Positions 1 through 10,748 of a stretch of DNA of 64,000 nt are shown here, in pieces (within the stretch, counting starts at the first letter, position 1; every line of letters begins with the position of its first letter). The translations under genes and the position numbers were made by a program. The stretch comes from Hyparrhenia diplandra. Its lineage: Eukaryota > Streptophyta > Magnoliopsida > Poales > Poaceae. A model generated the notes under the pieces. That model was given only the letters and a program-made list of their open reading frames with translations, did not search any database and had not been told where the DNA came from. The stretch covers positions 248,001 to 312,000 of the forward strand of contig JADLZK010009391.1 in NCBI GenBank assembly GCA_015847255.1, in the 5' to 3' direction.

Positions 1-666
1 GCAAGCAAAGGGTCACGGTTGAATGGTCTGGGCCCAATCGATCCAGGCCCATAAACAAGGCGTTCGGACGGCCAAAGGTAAGAAAACAACGATTCTGGGC
101 AATTTGGAAAGCTCGAAATAGAGCTCACTTTGAAGAAAAAATTGTTGAAAAGTCCATTGGAAATAATCTGTCATGTAGCAGCACTAATGCGCTTTTGGAC
201 TGAGCAGAGAAGATATTATCGAAGGAGTGAATGCAATGCTACGAATGGCGATTGGGATTTTCATCTGGTGAAGGTCAGTCGACAGCTGCAAATACAAGTC
301 AGGAGGGGGATGATCTCGACAAGACTACCTGATGATGGTGTCGCAACAATCAAGATTGAAGGCGAAATGTCTCTCAAAGAAGTGCCTCTGAAACACTGAA
401 CCTGATACCCTCTTATTTTGTCTATCGAACTTATCTGTTATCTGTGTGCTGGGCATGAGCATCGTCTCTCAGGCCGTTAGATCTAATCAGTTAAACTTTC
501 TGCTCCTAGCCTCCTGATTTGCTGGTTCAAGTTAGCTGGTAGAATCTGGAAGTTAGTCTTTTACTTTAGTCTATCTTCTCTGCAAAACTCTGCAAAAACC
601 TGTATTTCTGTTTATCATGAATGGGAATGGGGCATCGACGTCCTCGCGTGGAAGAAAAAAAAAAAA
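1..666 (+). mobile_element. LINE (L1-like) 3' end, 5' part outside window
   Basis: The frame from base 96 reads WAIWKARNRAHFEE, the conserved end of the zf-RVT region that closes plant L1-type reverse transcriptases. The match continues in another frame (KSPLEIICHV..FW) from about base 144, so the copy is frameshifted. About 400 bases of non-coding 3' tail follow and end in an A-run at 655-666, as expected of a poly(A)-terminated retroposon. The 5' end lies beyond the window, so no target duplication can be checked. Confidence 0.6.
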
Positions 667-1217
667 GAAAACAACCATTACCGAAAAAAAAAAGAATCCA
701 GACCTCGGTCTTCGCCTGTACCTATTTGTCAGCATAGACACCGAGCCCTATCCTATCGCGGACCTCCGTCAAGCGAAGGACGTAGCCACTATCAGGCAAC
801 ACACTCATCCTCATAGTTGAACAAGGCGACCCTATCGATGTCCTTGTTGACCCATGGCACCATCGACGTTGATGATGCCGGCGTCAACGTTGCACGTGCA
901 TCTATGTGTACATAAAACTCTTGGGATTATAAATAAACGACAAGGTGGCTAGCTACACGAGTATTCTGTTTATTACGGATTTCTTACTTCGATTTCTAGT
1001 TCCGCGACATACACGAATGCATGATGCAAACTCCATAGACGTGACAAGCGGCGCAAATAACACGGACTCATATCAGATGACTAACATAATATACCAGGAT
1101 CTCATAGAGAGGTTGTCCAGGCTCGGCCAGAAATCATGGTAAGGGCCGATCCGTGCTTTGTCAGAATTGGGAAAGATTTGAGATTAGAACAAAGATTAAT
1201 TAATTATTGAGTCGATC
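667..1217. other. Unassigned stretch upstream of family copy A
   Basis: No convincing coding sequence. It holds only short open frames and an A-rich patch at 682-695. The last part leads into the upstream region shared by copies A, B and C. Confidence 0.5.
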
Positions 1218-1416
1218 ATGGAAAAAGAAGTTGTATTTGTACTGACCCGAGGCAGGGGAAAATTAGAGTTGGATAGCCGTGCTTCTTTGTTTAATCCACT
1301 ATATAATCCAATCCATCTAAACCTGGCCCATGTACTACTAAGCCCGATCTGTGTGGCACAAGGAATCTGGGACCCGATCGAGTCCGAAACGACGACCCAG
1401 GCCACCGTATCTCGTC

Positions 1417-1429
1417 AATATATATTGCT
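1417..1429 (+). promoter_or_regulatory. TATA-like box of copy A
   Basis: GTCAATATATATTGC lies at the same place relative to the coding region as GTCAATATATATATAG in copy B and GTCAATATACAG in copy C. Each is followed by a related GGNTTCCTTYGTTCTRG block, so this is the likely core promoter. Confidence 0.45.
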
Positions 1430-1604
1430 GGATTTCCTTCGTTCTAGTAGACCAACAAACGCGCGCGCGCCCGCAGCAGCAGAGTCCGCCTCCGTCACCA
1501 AGCAGGGCAACAAGGAGGCGGCTGACAGCTTCAGCAGCGAGATCGCCGCCGTCACCAAGTCTAATCTCGGCAATAAGGAGGCTGCCGGCAGCGTCACCGG
1601 CGAG

Positions 1605-2084
1605 ATGGGGGCTGAGCGGGTGTTCAAGGAGGGGGACGGGATGGTGACGGAGGACAGGTGGATCACGTACGTCTTCCTGACCAAGCCGCCGGCGTGGTTC
1701 AAGCGCAACGACGCCGTGCCGCCGACGGGGGCTACCATCACGAAGGAGGCGGTGCCCGATGCTTTCGTCAAGATTCTCAAGGACCGACCTCTCCTCCAGA
1801 AGATGCCTCCTCCTGTCGACAAAACTCACCGCATGTGGTCGAGGTGTCCCGAGCTGCTGGAGTCGAGTCTATCCATTAGGAATGGTAAGAATTACTGCAT
1901 CGACCTGCATGCGGACATCCTGAGGCAGCTCAAGGAGAAGAAGGTCCCCGAGGTGGGCGTCGACTTCACCGAGGGTGTGAAGAAGGTCTTTATCCTTCCT
2001 CAGCCCCAGCCCCAACCTGAGGTTGACGATGATGACGATGCAGCAGAAGCTAGGGTCGTAACAGCGGCGGTGGGGGAGGAGTAA
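1605..2084 (+). CDS. Unrecognised local gene family, copy A
   Basis: I do not recognise this protein. Its body is collinear with copy C (9843-10496): a core starting MVTEDRWITYVFL, a VPDAFVKIL motif, a helix-like LRQLKEKKVPEVGVDFT.GVKK stretch and a PQ-rich acidic tail (ILPQPQPQPE, then an Asp run). There is no signal peptide or membrane segment in the core. The frame is open from an ATG at 1218, but the TATA-like box shared by A, B and C lies at about 1418-1428, downstream of that ATG. The family start codon seen in copy C is missing here, so the first usable ATG is 1605. In-frame homology to the N-terminal repeats of C (GNKEAADSF..EIA) does extend upstream of 1605, so translation from 1218 cannot be excluded. 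The 3' UTR (2101-2275) matches those of B, C and D. Confidence 0.5.
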   Translation: MGAERVFKEGDGMVTEDRWITYVFLTKPPAWFKRNDAVPPTGATITKEAVPDAFVKILKDRPLLQKMPPPVDKTHRMWSRCPELLESSLSIRNGKNYCIDLHADILRQLKEKKVPEVGVDFTEGVKKVFILPQPQPQPEVDDDDDAAEARVVTAAVGEE

Positions 2085-3892
2085 AACGTACGGCGCTAGT
2101 ATTTGTTAGTGGTTTTGCCATCGTATTTGCATTGTTAGTGGTTTTGCTATCTTGTTTGTTGATGGGCGTCCATGTTTAGTTAGCTATATATCCTTATATT
2201 AATGGTATTGGATTGGAATTATCGTGCTAATAATAAAGTTTGGATCTGTTTATAATGGTTTGTTTTTGGTACATATACTAACTAGTAGCTTTATGCGTGT
2301 AGTACTGGATATCCTGCAAAATTCCTAGAGGGGTTCTTGACACGATCATACGATTTCCATGGCGCCGGGTAGGGAACAAAAGCACATCCCACGATGTCAT
2401 AGAAACTTTAGTCCCAGCACTGGGTCTTGAAAAAATCAGAAAGAATTATAGATCGAGATAGAATGAATTATTATGACGAATCCAACTAAAATGTTTTAGA
2501 CCTCGTGAAAAAAAAATATGCTTCAAAAGGTTAGATCTAACTCTACGAAACAAAATATCTAAAAAACTATAGAAAATTCCTAAAACATTCTAATAATCAA
2601 GGTCTAAATTAATGTGTTGTTGGCAAGCATAAATGCAACTTAAATAATGTTCAATGCATTCATGCTAGTTGTCATTTTTGTTGTCGTGGGAAGTTTTCAA
2701 AACATGTTTAGACATCAATTAGAATGTTTAGGGAGTTTTCTAGATCTTTAGATACATTTTTCATTTTCCTAGAGCTAAGTTTGATTTTTGGAAGATTCTC
2801 TAAAGATATAAAGATATTTTCACGAGATGTAAATAATTTATTGCACTCTGTCTCTATTGTTTAATAGCCTTACTACTTATCAAGTATTTGCCAAAACATA
2901 ATTAAAAAAAACACTTGAAACTATGGCTAAAAGGTAATTTGAATGTTTTTTTTATAAATATATGGTTTTAGAGTTTGTGGAGAAAATTTGGATTATGCCC
3001 TATTTGGAAAAGATTTTTATACAAACAGCCGCTCCACCACTAGAATCCCACCAAACGCCTAAGGATTGATCGACTCATCCCCAGGAGATTGAAACTATAC
3101 CGCGATTTCTGGTACCACTGTTGTAGAGCCATGGTTCGGCTATTGCACTGTGCAACGCAAAGAACAATCCAAAATAAAGCCTAGGACTATAGTCTAGGGA
3201 GTTAAAATAAACCTTTTGTCACAACATGTGATGTGTGGCCCTCGTTCTCCTTGTCGCATTTCATCCAGTGGAACAAAAAGTGGTAGCTTATACTCCCTCC
3301 GTGTTAAGAGAAACTGGAGAGTTTGTTTACATCCTTACGAATACCCTAGCGAGGTGCACGGAGACACGCAAGGCGGGACACACTAACACAAAGCACCGGC
3401 TTCAACGGTGGAGCTAAGAGGTTTGTTACTAGAGGGCAAACTAGTTTTGCAACTGAAGAGAGAAACAATCAAGGCTATCCTACACTGGCGTGCAGGACGG
3501 GTGCCAGGCCCCGGAAGCCCGTATCGACATATAAAATTTGTCCTTGTCTAACTATAGAAAATAATTATTAATTTTTAAATTGTCCTTGTGCCAATATATA
3601 TAAAATTTTGTAAGGTTTATAGTTTGTTTAACTGGTTTTTATTATTAGAAACAAAAATTGCAGATTATGTCTATAGAAATTGCAACGAACTAAACCTGTA
3701 ATTTTAATATAAAAATATGTGCAATAGTCGCCGTCTGAAATAAAACAAAAAAATTTAGGAACTTGAAATTTAGCAAATCCTTTTTATATTATATATATAT
3801 CGTGCAAAATTCCTCGAGGGTTGTATCCCCATTTACAAAACATCATAAAAAAGGAAACAAAAACGAGCAATGTTAGAATCCGTGATGGGCAT
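2085..3892. other. 3' UTR and AT-rich flank of copy A
   Basis: 2101-2275 is the conserved family 3' UTR, with TTTGTTAGTGGTTTTGC blocks and AATAAAG at about 2231. The sequence up to about 3130 is repeated behind copy B. Bases about 2440-2850 form an imperfect inverted repeat (GACCTCGTGAAAA... against ...TTTTCACGAGATG), which suggests a MITE-like element. The rest is AT-rich with no gene visible. Confidence 0.45.
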
Positions 3893-3946
3893 GATGTGAG
3901 AAACGGAAGGACTCCGACGTGATGTGAGAAACGGAAGGACTCCGAC
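3893..3946. repeat. 28-bp tandem duplication
   Basis: The unit GATGTGAGAAACGGAAGGAC plus TCCGACGT occurs at 3893-3920, and its first 26 bases occur again at 3921-3946. Confidence 0.9.
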
Positions 3947-4100
3947 CTCCGAGGCAGGGGAGCCGTCGCACGGGCGAGGCTGACCTGCTTGATTGCTTTC
4001 GTCAGAGGTTAATCCAATCCAATCTATCTATCTAAACCTGGCCCACTAAGCCCGATCTATGTGGCACAAGGTGTAGGGACCCGAGTCCGAGACGACGACT

Positions 4101-4679
4101 CACCGTATCGGGGGGTGCTAGGGCGCCGACCAGGCCAAGCCCGGCAGGCGGCCCACCCCACTTCCTACTTTCCTCCCGCACCGTCTCTTTCCTCGTGACG
4201 CCACCATCTTCTTCCTCGCGCGCGCCCCCGCCGCTGCCCCCCGCCCCCGCCGCGGCGCCATAGGGTTCGCCAGAGCTCCGGCGAGCTAGGCCGCGGTGGC
4301 CGCCTTCTTCCCATTCCCTCTCCTTCTTCCACTCCGGTGAACCGAAACCATAGCTCCGAGCACCAAATCCGGCCATGGCGCCCCGCCCCGACCTGGCCCA
4401 ACCGCCCGACCGCGGCCAACCGCACCTAAGCCGCCTGACGACCATGCCAACCGCCAGCCTATCTACCTCCCCCGGCCGTCCATTCTATAGCCCCCGAAGC
4501 TGCCGGGGGTTGAGGTGGTGTCGCGGTGGGGGCGGTGTAGCGCGAGGAGGCAGCGGTGCGGCGCGAGGAGGCAGCGGTGCCGTCGCCTTCTTCGTCGCCG
4601 GCGCTGGGGAGGACGTTGGGGCGCGGCGGCGCTGGGCCTTGGTGGGCCGGCTCACCACGGGTGGTCGGTGCACCGTATC
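4101..4679. mobile_element. Mutator-like (Pack-MULE-like) insertion with 9-bp TSD
   Basis: A GC-rich segment (4110-4670, 561 bp) is bracketed by the direct repeat CACCGTATC at 4101-4109 and 4671-4679. Copies A (about 1405) and C (about 9731) carry the empty site with a single CACCGTATC followed directly by the TATA-like box. A 9-bp duplication is the hallmark of Mutator-superfamily transposition. The ends show only weak inverted similarity (CCGACCA...CGGCCCACC on both), so the TIRs are decayed. The inside is strongly GC-biased, with open frames on both strands (for example 4032-4445 minus) that I take for composition effects or a captured gene piece. It sits immediately upstream of copy B's TATA-like box. 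Confidence 0.7.
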
Positions 4680-4737
4680 CGGTCAATATATATATAGTGC
4701 TCTAGGGCTTCCTTTGTTCTGGACCAACAAACGCGCG

Positions 4738-5341
4738 CGCGGCCGCAGCAGCAGAGTCCGCCTCCGTCACCACTCACCAACGCTGAGCTGGGCAACAAGG
4801 AGGCGGCCGGCAGCACGGCGGCCGAGATCGTCGCCGTCACCAAGTCCTAATCTCGGCAACAAGGAGTCGGCCGGCAGCGCCACCGGGCGAGATGGGGGCT
4901 AAGCGGGTGTTCAAGGAGGGGGACGGATGGTGACGGAGGACACGTGGATCACCTACGTGTTCTTGACCGGCCGCCGGGCGTGGTTCAAGCCCAACGACGC
5001 CCGCGCCGACGGGGGCTACCATCACGAAGGAGGTGGTGCCCGATGCTTTCGTCAAGATTCTCAGGGACCGACCTCTCCTCCCGAAGATGCGTCCTGTCGA
5101 CAAAACTCTTCGTATCTGGTCCAGGAGTCCCCAGCTACTGGAGTCGAGTCTATCCATTACGAATGGTAGGAATTATTGCATCAACCTGCATGCGGATATC
5201 CTGAAGCAGCTCAAGAAGAAGAAGATCCCCGAGGTGGGCGTCGACTTCACGGACGGTGTCAAGAAGATCTTCATCCTTCCTCGGCCCCAGCCCCAGCCCC
5301 AATCTGACGCGGACGATGATGATGCAGCAGAAGGGTCGTGA
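4738..5341 (+). pseudogene. Unrecognised local gene family, copy B (frameshifted)
   Basis: Close to copy A at the DNA level throughout. The ATG at 4891 corresponds to A's 1605, but loss of one G near 4925 (GGGGACGGATGG against A's GGGGACGGGATGG) leads straight to TGA. The core resumes as MVTEDTWITYVFL from 4927. A net 2-base deletion near 5000 shifts the frame again, so the rest (VPDAFVKILRDRP... to ...DDDDAAEGS) is read from 5033. It keeps the helix LKQLKKKKIPEVGVDFTDG and the PQ-rich tail. The TATA-like box is at about 4685-4697 and the family 3' UTR at 5377-5630. It cannot make the family protein unless the lesions are assembly errors. Confidence 0.7.
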
Positions 5342-6169
5342 ACAGCGGCGGTGGACGGAGGAGTAAAATGGGGCTGGTATTTGTTAGTGGTTTTGCCATC
5401 GTATTTGCATTATTTGTGGTTTTGCTATCTTGTTTGATGATGAGTCGTTTGAGCGTCCAAGTTTAGTTAGCTATCCTTATATGGGGTATTTTTTTAGAAA
5501 AGGGATGGGGTATTGGATTGGAATCATAGATCGTGCTAATAATAAAGTTTGGATCTGTTTCTTTATTATTGAAAAAAAAAGTTTGGATCTGTTTATTGTT
5601 TTTGGTGCATATAGCTTGTAGCTTTATGTGTAGTACTGGATATCCTGCAAAATTCCTAGAGGGTTCTTGCCCCTCACGTGAACAGTTTCCTCATCATGGT
5701 GTGAACTGGGCGGTGGACTCGATCACACGATTTTCATGGTGCCGGGTAGGGAACAAAAGCACATCCGACGATGTCATATAGCTAGAAACTTTAGTCCCAG
5801 TCTCAAAAAAAAATCAGAAAGAATTATAGATCGAGATAGAATGGATTATTATGACGAATCAAGGTAAAATAGTTTAGACCTCATGAAAAAATATAAGCTT
5901 CAAAAGTTAGATCTCACTCTACGAAAATAAGAAAAATATCTAAAAAAAATATAGAAAAATCCTAAAACATTCTAATTAAGGTCTAAATTAATGTGTTGTT
6001 GGCAAATATAAATGCAACATAGAATAATGTTGAATGCATTCATACTATGCATTCATGCTAGTTGTCTTAAAAGTTAGAATGCAATAGTTATTATGACGAA
6101 TCCAAGTAAAATATTTTTAGACCTCATGAAAAACTTTCTAAAACCTTCAAATGTTAGATTTAGGAAAAT
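5342..6169. other. Copy B 3' UTR and duplicated flank
   Basis: Contains the conserved 3' UTR, AATAATAAAG near 5537 and then a stretch collinear with the flank of copy A (2270-2650). A short repeat of the GAATGCATTCATACTATGCATTCATGC type occurs around 6032-6060. No gene is seen. Confidence 0.5.
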
Positions 6170-7143
6170 CTCGTGAGGAGACGAGAGGGAGGAGGAGGGG
6201 CGGCTGGACGGCGCCAAGCGTCACTAGCGTCTCGGGGGGAGGGTGGGCTGGAGGCTCGACTCCCTCTCCCCATATCCTTCGCCTATTCGCGTGTAGGGCC
6301 TCGTGGACTTCGGAGGCGGTCCGACGGAGGATGATCCGGGGTGGAGTTCCCTGGTCTTTACCAGCAGCGATAGCCTTGCCTATTGGGGCTGGAACCGGTG
6401 CGGTGGTGGCGGTCATGGGAGATGCGGACGGAGGGAGTAGAGGTGGTGGAGATCCGGTGACTGACGGTGAGGTTGGATCTAAGGCTTCGAGGCGTGGGTG
6501 ATCGAGGTGGGCGGCGGCAGTCTAGCGCCATTCCCGACGACTATCGTATCAGGGTTCCGTGCAATGGTTCTCGATCCCCCCCGACCGGTTCTAGGTCTCC
6601 GAGGAGCTGCGACACGTGGATGATGGGTGCATCTCCTGAGAACTCCATTGTTATGGATCTGGCGGTGGTCTTTCTCGCTGGTCTTTTGGCATAAAAACAT
6701 GGATTTCGGTTGGACAATTGTTGTTGTGTTCGACGGCGTGATGCCCGTGAGTGACACTTCCTCGTTGGAGGCGCCGTCACTTCTCTCCAACACAAGGTGC
6801 CATGGAGATCTTTCGAGGTGAAAATCCAGTACCGGTGTTCTTTGTCGGGCGACGATGGCATCTGCGTATGTCATGTTCTTGTTAGAGACGTCGCTTTTGG
6901 AAGGTTCTTCTTGGATGTTAGTGTTGGTGCCAGCATAGCTCCTTAGATTCTTAGTGCTGTTGCCGTGCATTCGGTGGTGTATTCCCGACCTGGTGCAAGC
7001 TAGAATGTCGTGGATGTTTTTTAGGGATCTCAGAGTGTTTTTCTATTTTGTTTTTCTGGCCTCGACCTCTCTCGTAATGATTGACCTCGATTCTACCCAT
7101 TTGGTAGATGAAGCTAGGTAATACTATCCATTATCTAAAAAAA
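6170..7143 (+). mobile_element. Retroposon-like insertion in the copy B flank
   Basis: This block is absent from the otherwise collinear flank of copy A, where the sequence around 2650-2850 passes into GATGTAAATAATTT; here the same GATGTAAATAATTT resumes at about 7146. It ends CCATTATCTAAAAAAA, as a poly(A)-tailed retroposon would. The first part is GC-rich and the last part T-rich. No reverse transcriptase motif is visible and the flanking duplication (TGAG) is too short to be decisive. Confidence 0.35.
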
Positions 7144-7567
7144 TGAGATGTAAATAATTTATTGCTACCTTATAATTTAAAGAATTTGAGAGGCATGTTT
7201 TTTGTGGTTTAATAGCCTTACTACTTATCAAGTATTTGCCAAAACATAATTTTTTTTTTAAAAAAAAAGACAAAACACTTCAAACTAAGGCTAAAAGGTA
7301 ATTTGAACTTTTTTTTTTTATAAATATACGGCTTTAGAGTTTGTGGAGAAATTTTAAATTATGCCCTGTTTGGAATAGATTACTATACAAACAACCGCCC
7401 CACCACGAGAATCCCACCAAACGCCTCATGAAATGGACTTATTATCCACCGGGAACTATACCGGCGCCGATTTCTCGGGTACCACGATTGTAGAGCCATG
7501 GTTCGGCTAGAGAACAATTCCAAAACAAGATTCTCCAAAACAAGTTCCTTTTCCAAAACAGATCGAA
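7144..7567. other. AT-rich duplicated flank
   Basis: Resumes the flank shared with copy A (compare 2825-3130), including CTTACTACTTATCAAGTATTTGCC and GGTACCAC..TTGTAGAGCCATGGTTCGGC. No gene is seen. Confidence 0.6.
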
Positions 7568-8239
7568 GGGGTACGTGACGCCAAATTCGCTTCTTCTGGC
7601 TTGTGCTCCATGGCCGCTGACCAGAGGTTCCGCTATGGCTTACAACAATCTCGGGATTGCATTATGTGCTAAGACCCGGAAACCATGGATCGCATCATGC
7701 TTGGCGGCTCCTTAAGCAGGGAGGTTTGGCACATCATCCTCGCTAGGCTCCACTTGCAGGATTTGGTTGTGGTCAGAGAGGACAGAGTCTTCGATTGGTG
7801 GATGATTAATCGTAAGAGGTTTCCTAAACCTTTTCGGCGAGGTTGTGACTCCCTCTTCTTCCTCACTGAATGGCTTCTGACTCCCTCTTCTTCCTCACTG
7901 AATGGCTTCTATGGAAGGAGCGCAATGCGAGGACTGTCAACGTGGTCTCAACATCGACGATGCAGCTTGCTTTTGCCATCCGCGATTAGGCCGTGGCGTG
8001 GTGCTCGGCGGGCTTCAAGTAGTTGGCTATCTTGCTTGCAAGGGGTGGCCTCGACTAACGACTACCATCTAGTAGCAACATCGTCTGTTGTAATGTAAAT
8101 TGCTATTTTTGCATCCAGTAGTTCTAGGGTTACCTTGGTTGTTACCAAGTGCTTTGTTGCTTGTTTGTTGAAAACTCTTTCTGCTTAATGAAAACACGCT
8201 TCGGCGTCATGGCGTGGTCTCAGAAAAAAAGGGGGTACG
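7568..8239 (+). mobile_element. 5'-truncated LINE with target duplication
   Basis: The insertion (7576-8231) is flanked by GGGGTACG at 7568-7575 and 8232-8239. The uninterrupted target is seen at about 10975 (GATCGAAGGGGTACGCC). It encodes the end of an L1-type RT: a SREVWHIILARLHLQDLVVVRE stretch (here only the motif is cited) from 7724, then a W..WKERNA.T motif near 7910 in another frame, with several breaks. Its 3' end reads CTGCTTAATGAAAACACG...GGCGTGGTCTC followed by A's, the same terminus as the retroposon at 28055-28786. A perfect 32-bp tandem duplication lies inside it (7846-7877 and 7878-7909). Confidence 0.75.
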
Positions 8240-8312
8240 CCGAGACCGGTGTCGACTTCACGAGCACCCGGTGTCAAGAAGGTGTTTATCCTTCCTCAAC
8301 AGGGTAACGGAG
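8240..8312 (+). pseudogene. Tail fragment of the local family (unit 1)
   Basis: Reads as the conserved C-terminal end of the family (GVDFTS..GVKKVFILPQQG) with an inserted base pair or so that shifts the frame. It is the same fragment as at 10935-11045. Only the end of the gene is present, and the LINE interrupts its left side. Confidence 0.6.
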
Positions 8313-9470
8313 GTGGAGCACAAGATATTTGGCTATGAATGCGAGAAACATCTCTCCTCTAAATCAAGGTCACTTTTACTATTTTCACGTATGGTAGCAA
8401 TGTCAGAAAAAAGCACACTGGAGAGCCCACCAAACCCGTCGCTCCCGTTTGTGCTATTGCTGCCAGCACCACTCCCATGTTGCACCCAGGCTCTACTAAG
8501 CCTGTTCGCTACAATAAATGCAAAGAAGGCCAGGTCTGATACACTGCGAACTTCATTCGATGAAGACGTCGGTCCTTTCTATCAAACTTGGCTTCAAGGA
8601 GAAAATAATTCGCTTTGTCACCCGCTCTTCTTCTCTCTGCTACCATTGGCGCTCCTGCCGCTGACCGAAAACCCTCAACTCCCTCTTCTTCTGCTCGCCG
8701 TCATGGAAGCCACGAAGAGCCTCTTCACCATTCTTCTTGTTGTTGTCGTAAGCCATGGATGGAGACCCTATCGAAGCCCTAGAGCTGGGTGGAGGAGCTC
8801 ATGGCGCTAGACTTGAAGGTGCTGGTGACGCTAGTGGCTCAAGAGGATCAGATCCCACACTTTGTGCACTCTGGAGGTCCGAGATTCCATGGAAGCGGCG
8901 GCAGCGGTGCACTCCGATCGATGGGCTTGGACGTTGAGGGGCGGAGAACAACATGGATGGTAGTGGCGTCAGATCTAGTGAGGACGGAGTTGGGAGAGAG
9001 GAGGAGACGCCATAGCCTTGCCAATGAGAAAGGAGGAGGCGGTGGATGGGATTCCGGCGGCGTAGACTCGGAACAGGGGGGTGCGGCGAGGCAGAGGACA
9101 CGAGTGCTGAGTCAGGTGAAAGAGAAAGGGAACGGTTGACAGATCCATGACTTTTCCATTTTGTGTGGTTCTACATATTGTGACCTGTTTATATATATTT
9201 CAGTAGGGGCTCTTCTGCCCCTTTTTTCTCTCTAAAAGAACATCATTTATAGCAATAGAGCCCGTTCAATACTGCACGTGCTCCAAGGAATCCTCTCCTC
9301 GATCAGCGGTGCTCCTCGTACACCAGGATGTGGGGTCAGGCCGCAGATCCAGCCACACCATCACCACCACTGTTGGGGTGCTACTAGAGACCAGCTTGCA
9401 CTTCACATGGAGATGAATTGATTGATGTGGAGTCATGCGACTGCCATTGAAACTACTCCATATATGCCAT
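8313..9470. repeat. Family spacer module, copy 1
   Basis: GC-rich module repeated at 11046-12097 and 23341-24200. Landmarks are GCTCGCCGTC(A/G)T(G/A)GAAG, TTGTTGTTGTCGTAAGCCATGG, and a short frame starting MALDLKVLVTLVAQE at 8801 (MAQDLKELVT in the other copies, where an in-frame stop follows). Open frames here (8214-8810, 8789-9139) are not conserved in the other copies, so I do not call a protein. Confidence 0.65.
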
Positions 9471-9745
9471 ATGCCTCCCCTTCATCTCCACATTGAGGAG
9501 ATCGACGCTAACGTGAACAGATGTCTGGCACACACACCAAGAGCGGCCGAAGGATCGTGACACGATTCACCTGGTGGTGCCGTCGCACGGGTGTGCCTGA
9601 CGTGCTTGCTTTCGTACAAAGGGTGCTGCTTCTTTGTTTTTTTTTTTTTTTTTTGAGCGAAGCTTCTTTGTTTAAGCCCGGCGATGGCTCGATCTGTGTG
9701 GCATAGGGACCCGAGTCCAAGACTACGACCCACCGTATCCGGTCA

Positions 9746-9751
9746 ATATAC
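9746..9751 (+). promoter_or_regulatory. TATA-like box of copy C
   Basis: GTCAATATACAGTG is followed by CTAGGGCTTCCTTCGTTCTGG, the arrangement shared with copies A and B. It lies about 95 bases before the ATG at 9843. Confidence 0.5.
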
Positions 9752-9842
9752 AGTGATCTAGGGCTTCCTTCGTTCTGGACCACAAACGTGCGGCCGCACG
9801 CAGTAGCACTCCGCCCGCCGCCGCCAAGCCACGGCGATCAAG

Positions 9843-10496
9843 ATGGATGGCAGCAGCATCGTCGTCGACAGCGTGATCGACCTCACCAAGGCTGATGAGC
9901 CGGGGAACAAAGTGGCCGCCGACAGCTTCACCAGCGAGATCGCCAACAAGGTGGCGACTGGCAGCTTCACCAGCGAGATCAGCGTCGGTAACAAGGAGGC
10001 AGCCACGGCAAATGACGACGAGGGCGAGAAGGCGGCCGAGCCGGGGAATAACAAGGAGGCGGCGGCGGCAGGGACAGCCATGGTGACGGAGGAATCCTGG
10101 ATCAACTATGTCATCTTGTACAAGCCGGACCAGGAGCGCCTGGTGCCAAAGCAGGAGCGCAAGGCCGAGCCGATGGCTTTGGTCACCAATCCAAGTGGAG
10201 TCACCAAGGAGAGGGTGCCCGACACTTTCATCGGCATCCTCACGAAGAGACGTCCCTTCAAGAAGCTTCCTCCTATGTCCGATGTCTATTCCAGTTTCCT
10301 CTCCAAGCACGGCCCCAAGGTGCGCCGACTCTACGAGGAGGATATGGTGGAAAAGAATTGCTGCATCGATCTGCACCATGATGTCCTCAGGCAGCACGCG
10401 GAGAAGGGGTTCGCTGAGCTCGGCGTCGACTTCACCAGCGGTGTCAAGAAGATCTTCGTCCTTCCCCAGCCTCAGCCTGGAGTGATGATGAACTGA
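9843..10496 (+). CDS. Unrecognised local gene family, copy C (intact)
   Basis: A 217-residue protein that I cannot assign to a known family. Residues about 1-78 are low-complexity and acidic/alanine-rich, with repeated GNK.AA and SFTSEI units. The core (about 80-205) starts MVTEESWINYVILYK and carries a VPDTFIGILTKRRPFKKLPP motif, the helix-like LRQHAEKGFAELGVDFTSG, and the end GVKKIFVLPQPQPG. There is no signal peptide, membrane span or catalytic motif that I can see, so it is probably a soluble intracellular protein. The ATG at 9843 follows the TATA-like box by about 95 bases and is the first ATG of the likely transcript. The frame is unbroken and intronless. The 3' UTR matches those of A, B, D and E, with two AATAAA signals. 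It is the best preserved member of a locally amplified family. Confidence 0.7.
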   Translation: MDGSSIVVDSVIDLTKADEPGNKVAADSFTSEIANKVATGSFTSEISVGNKEAATANDDEGEKAAEPGNNKEAAAAGTAMVTEESWINYVILYKPDQERLVPKQERKAEPMALVTNPSGVTKERVPDTFIGILTKRRPFKKLPPMSDVYSSFLSKHGPKVRRLYEEDMVEKNCCIDLHHDVLRQHAEKGFAELGVDFTSGVKKIFVLPQPQPGVMMN

Positions 10497-10733
10497 TGAT
10501 GCAGCAGCAGCAACAGGGCAACGGTGAAGGGAGGAGTAAAGTGGTTTTGCTATCATGTTTGCATTATTAGTGGTCTTGCTATCATGTTTGCTGATGAGTT
10601 GTGTGAGCGTGCAGAAAGTTTAGTTAGCTGCCTACGTATGGCTATGGGGCTGGGTTTGAGTAATTGGAACTGCCAGCCTGATGTGTCGTCGTACTTATAT
10701 AGTTATATTGTTAATCTCCTACTAATAAAGTTA

Positions 10734-10748
10734 ATAAAGTTGGGTCTG
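10734..10748 (+). terminator. Poly(A) signals of copy C
   Basis: Two AATAAA hexamers, at 10734-10739 and 10743-10748, stand about 240 bases after the stop codon. The same AATAAAGTT block occurs behind the other family copies. Confidence 0.5.

Noticed and set aside
1338..1829. 163- and 135-codon minus-strand frames opposite copy A
   Set aside because: Shadow frames of the conserved plus-strand coding sequence.
4032..4686. Several overlapping open frames, up to 137-175 codons
   Set aside because: They lie within or across the edges of the Mutator-like insertion and follow from its GC content.
8214..8810. 198-codon open frame on the plus strand
   Set aside because: It crosses from the family tail fragment into the spacer module and is not kept in the other two module copies.
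9723..10556. 277-codon minus-strand frame opposite copy C
   Set aside because: Longer than the plus frame, but conservation with A, B and D, the promoter and the poly(A) signals all support the plus strand.
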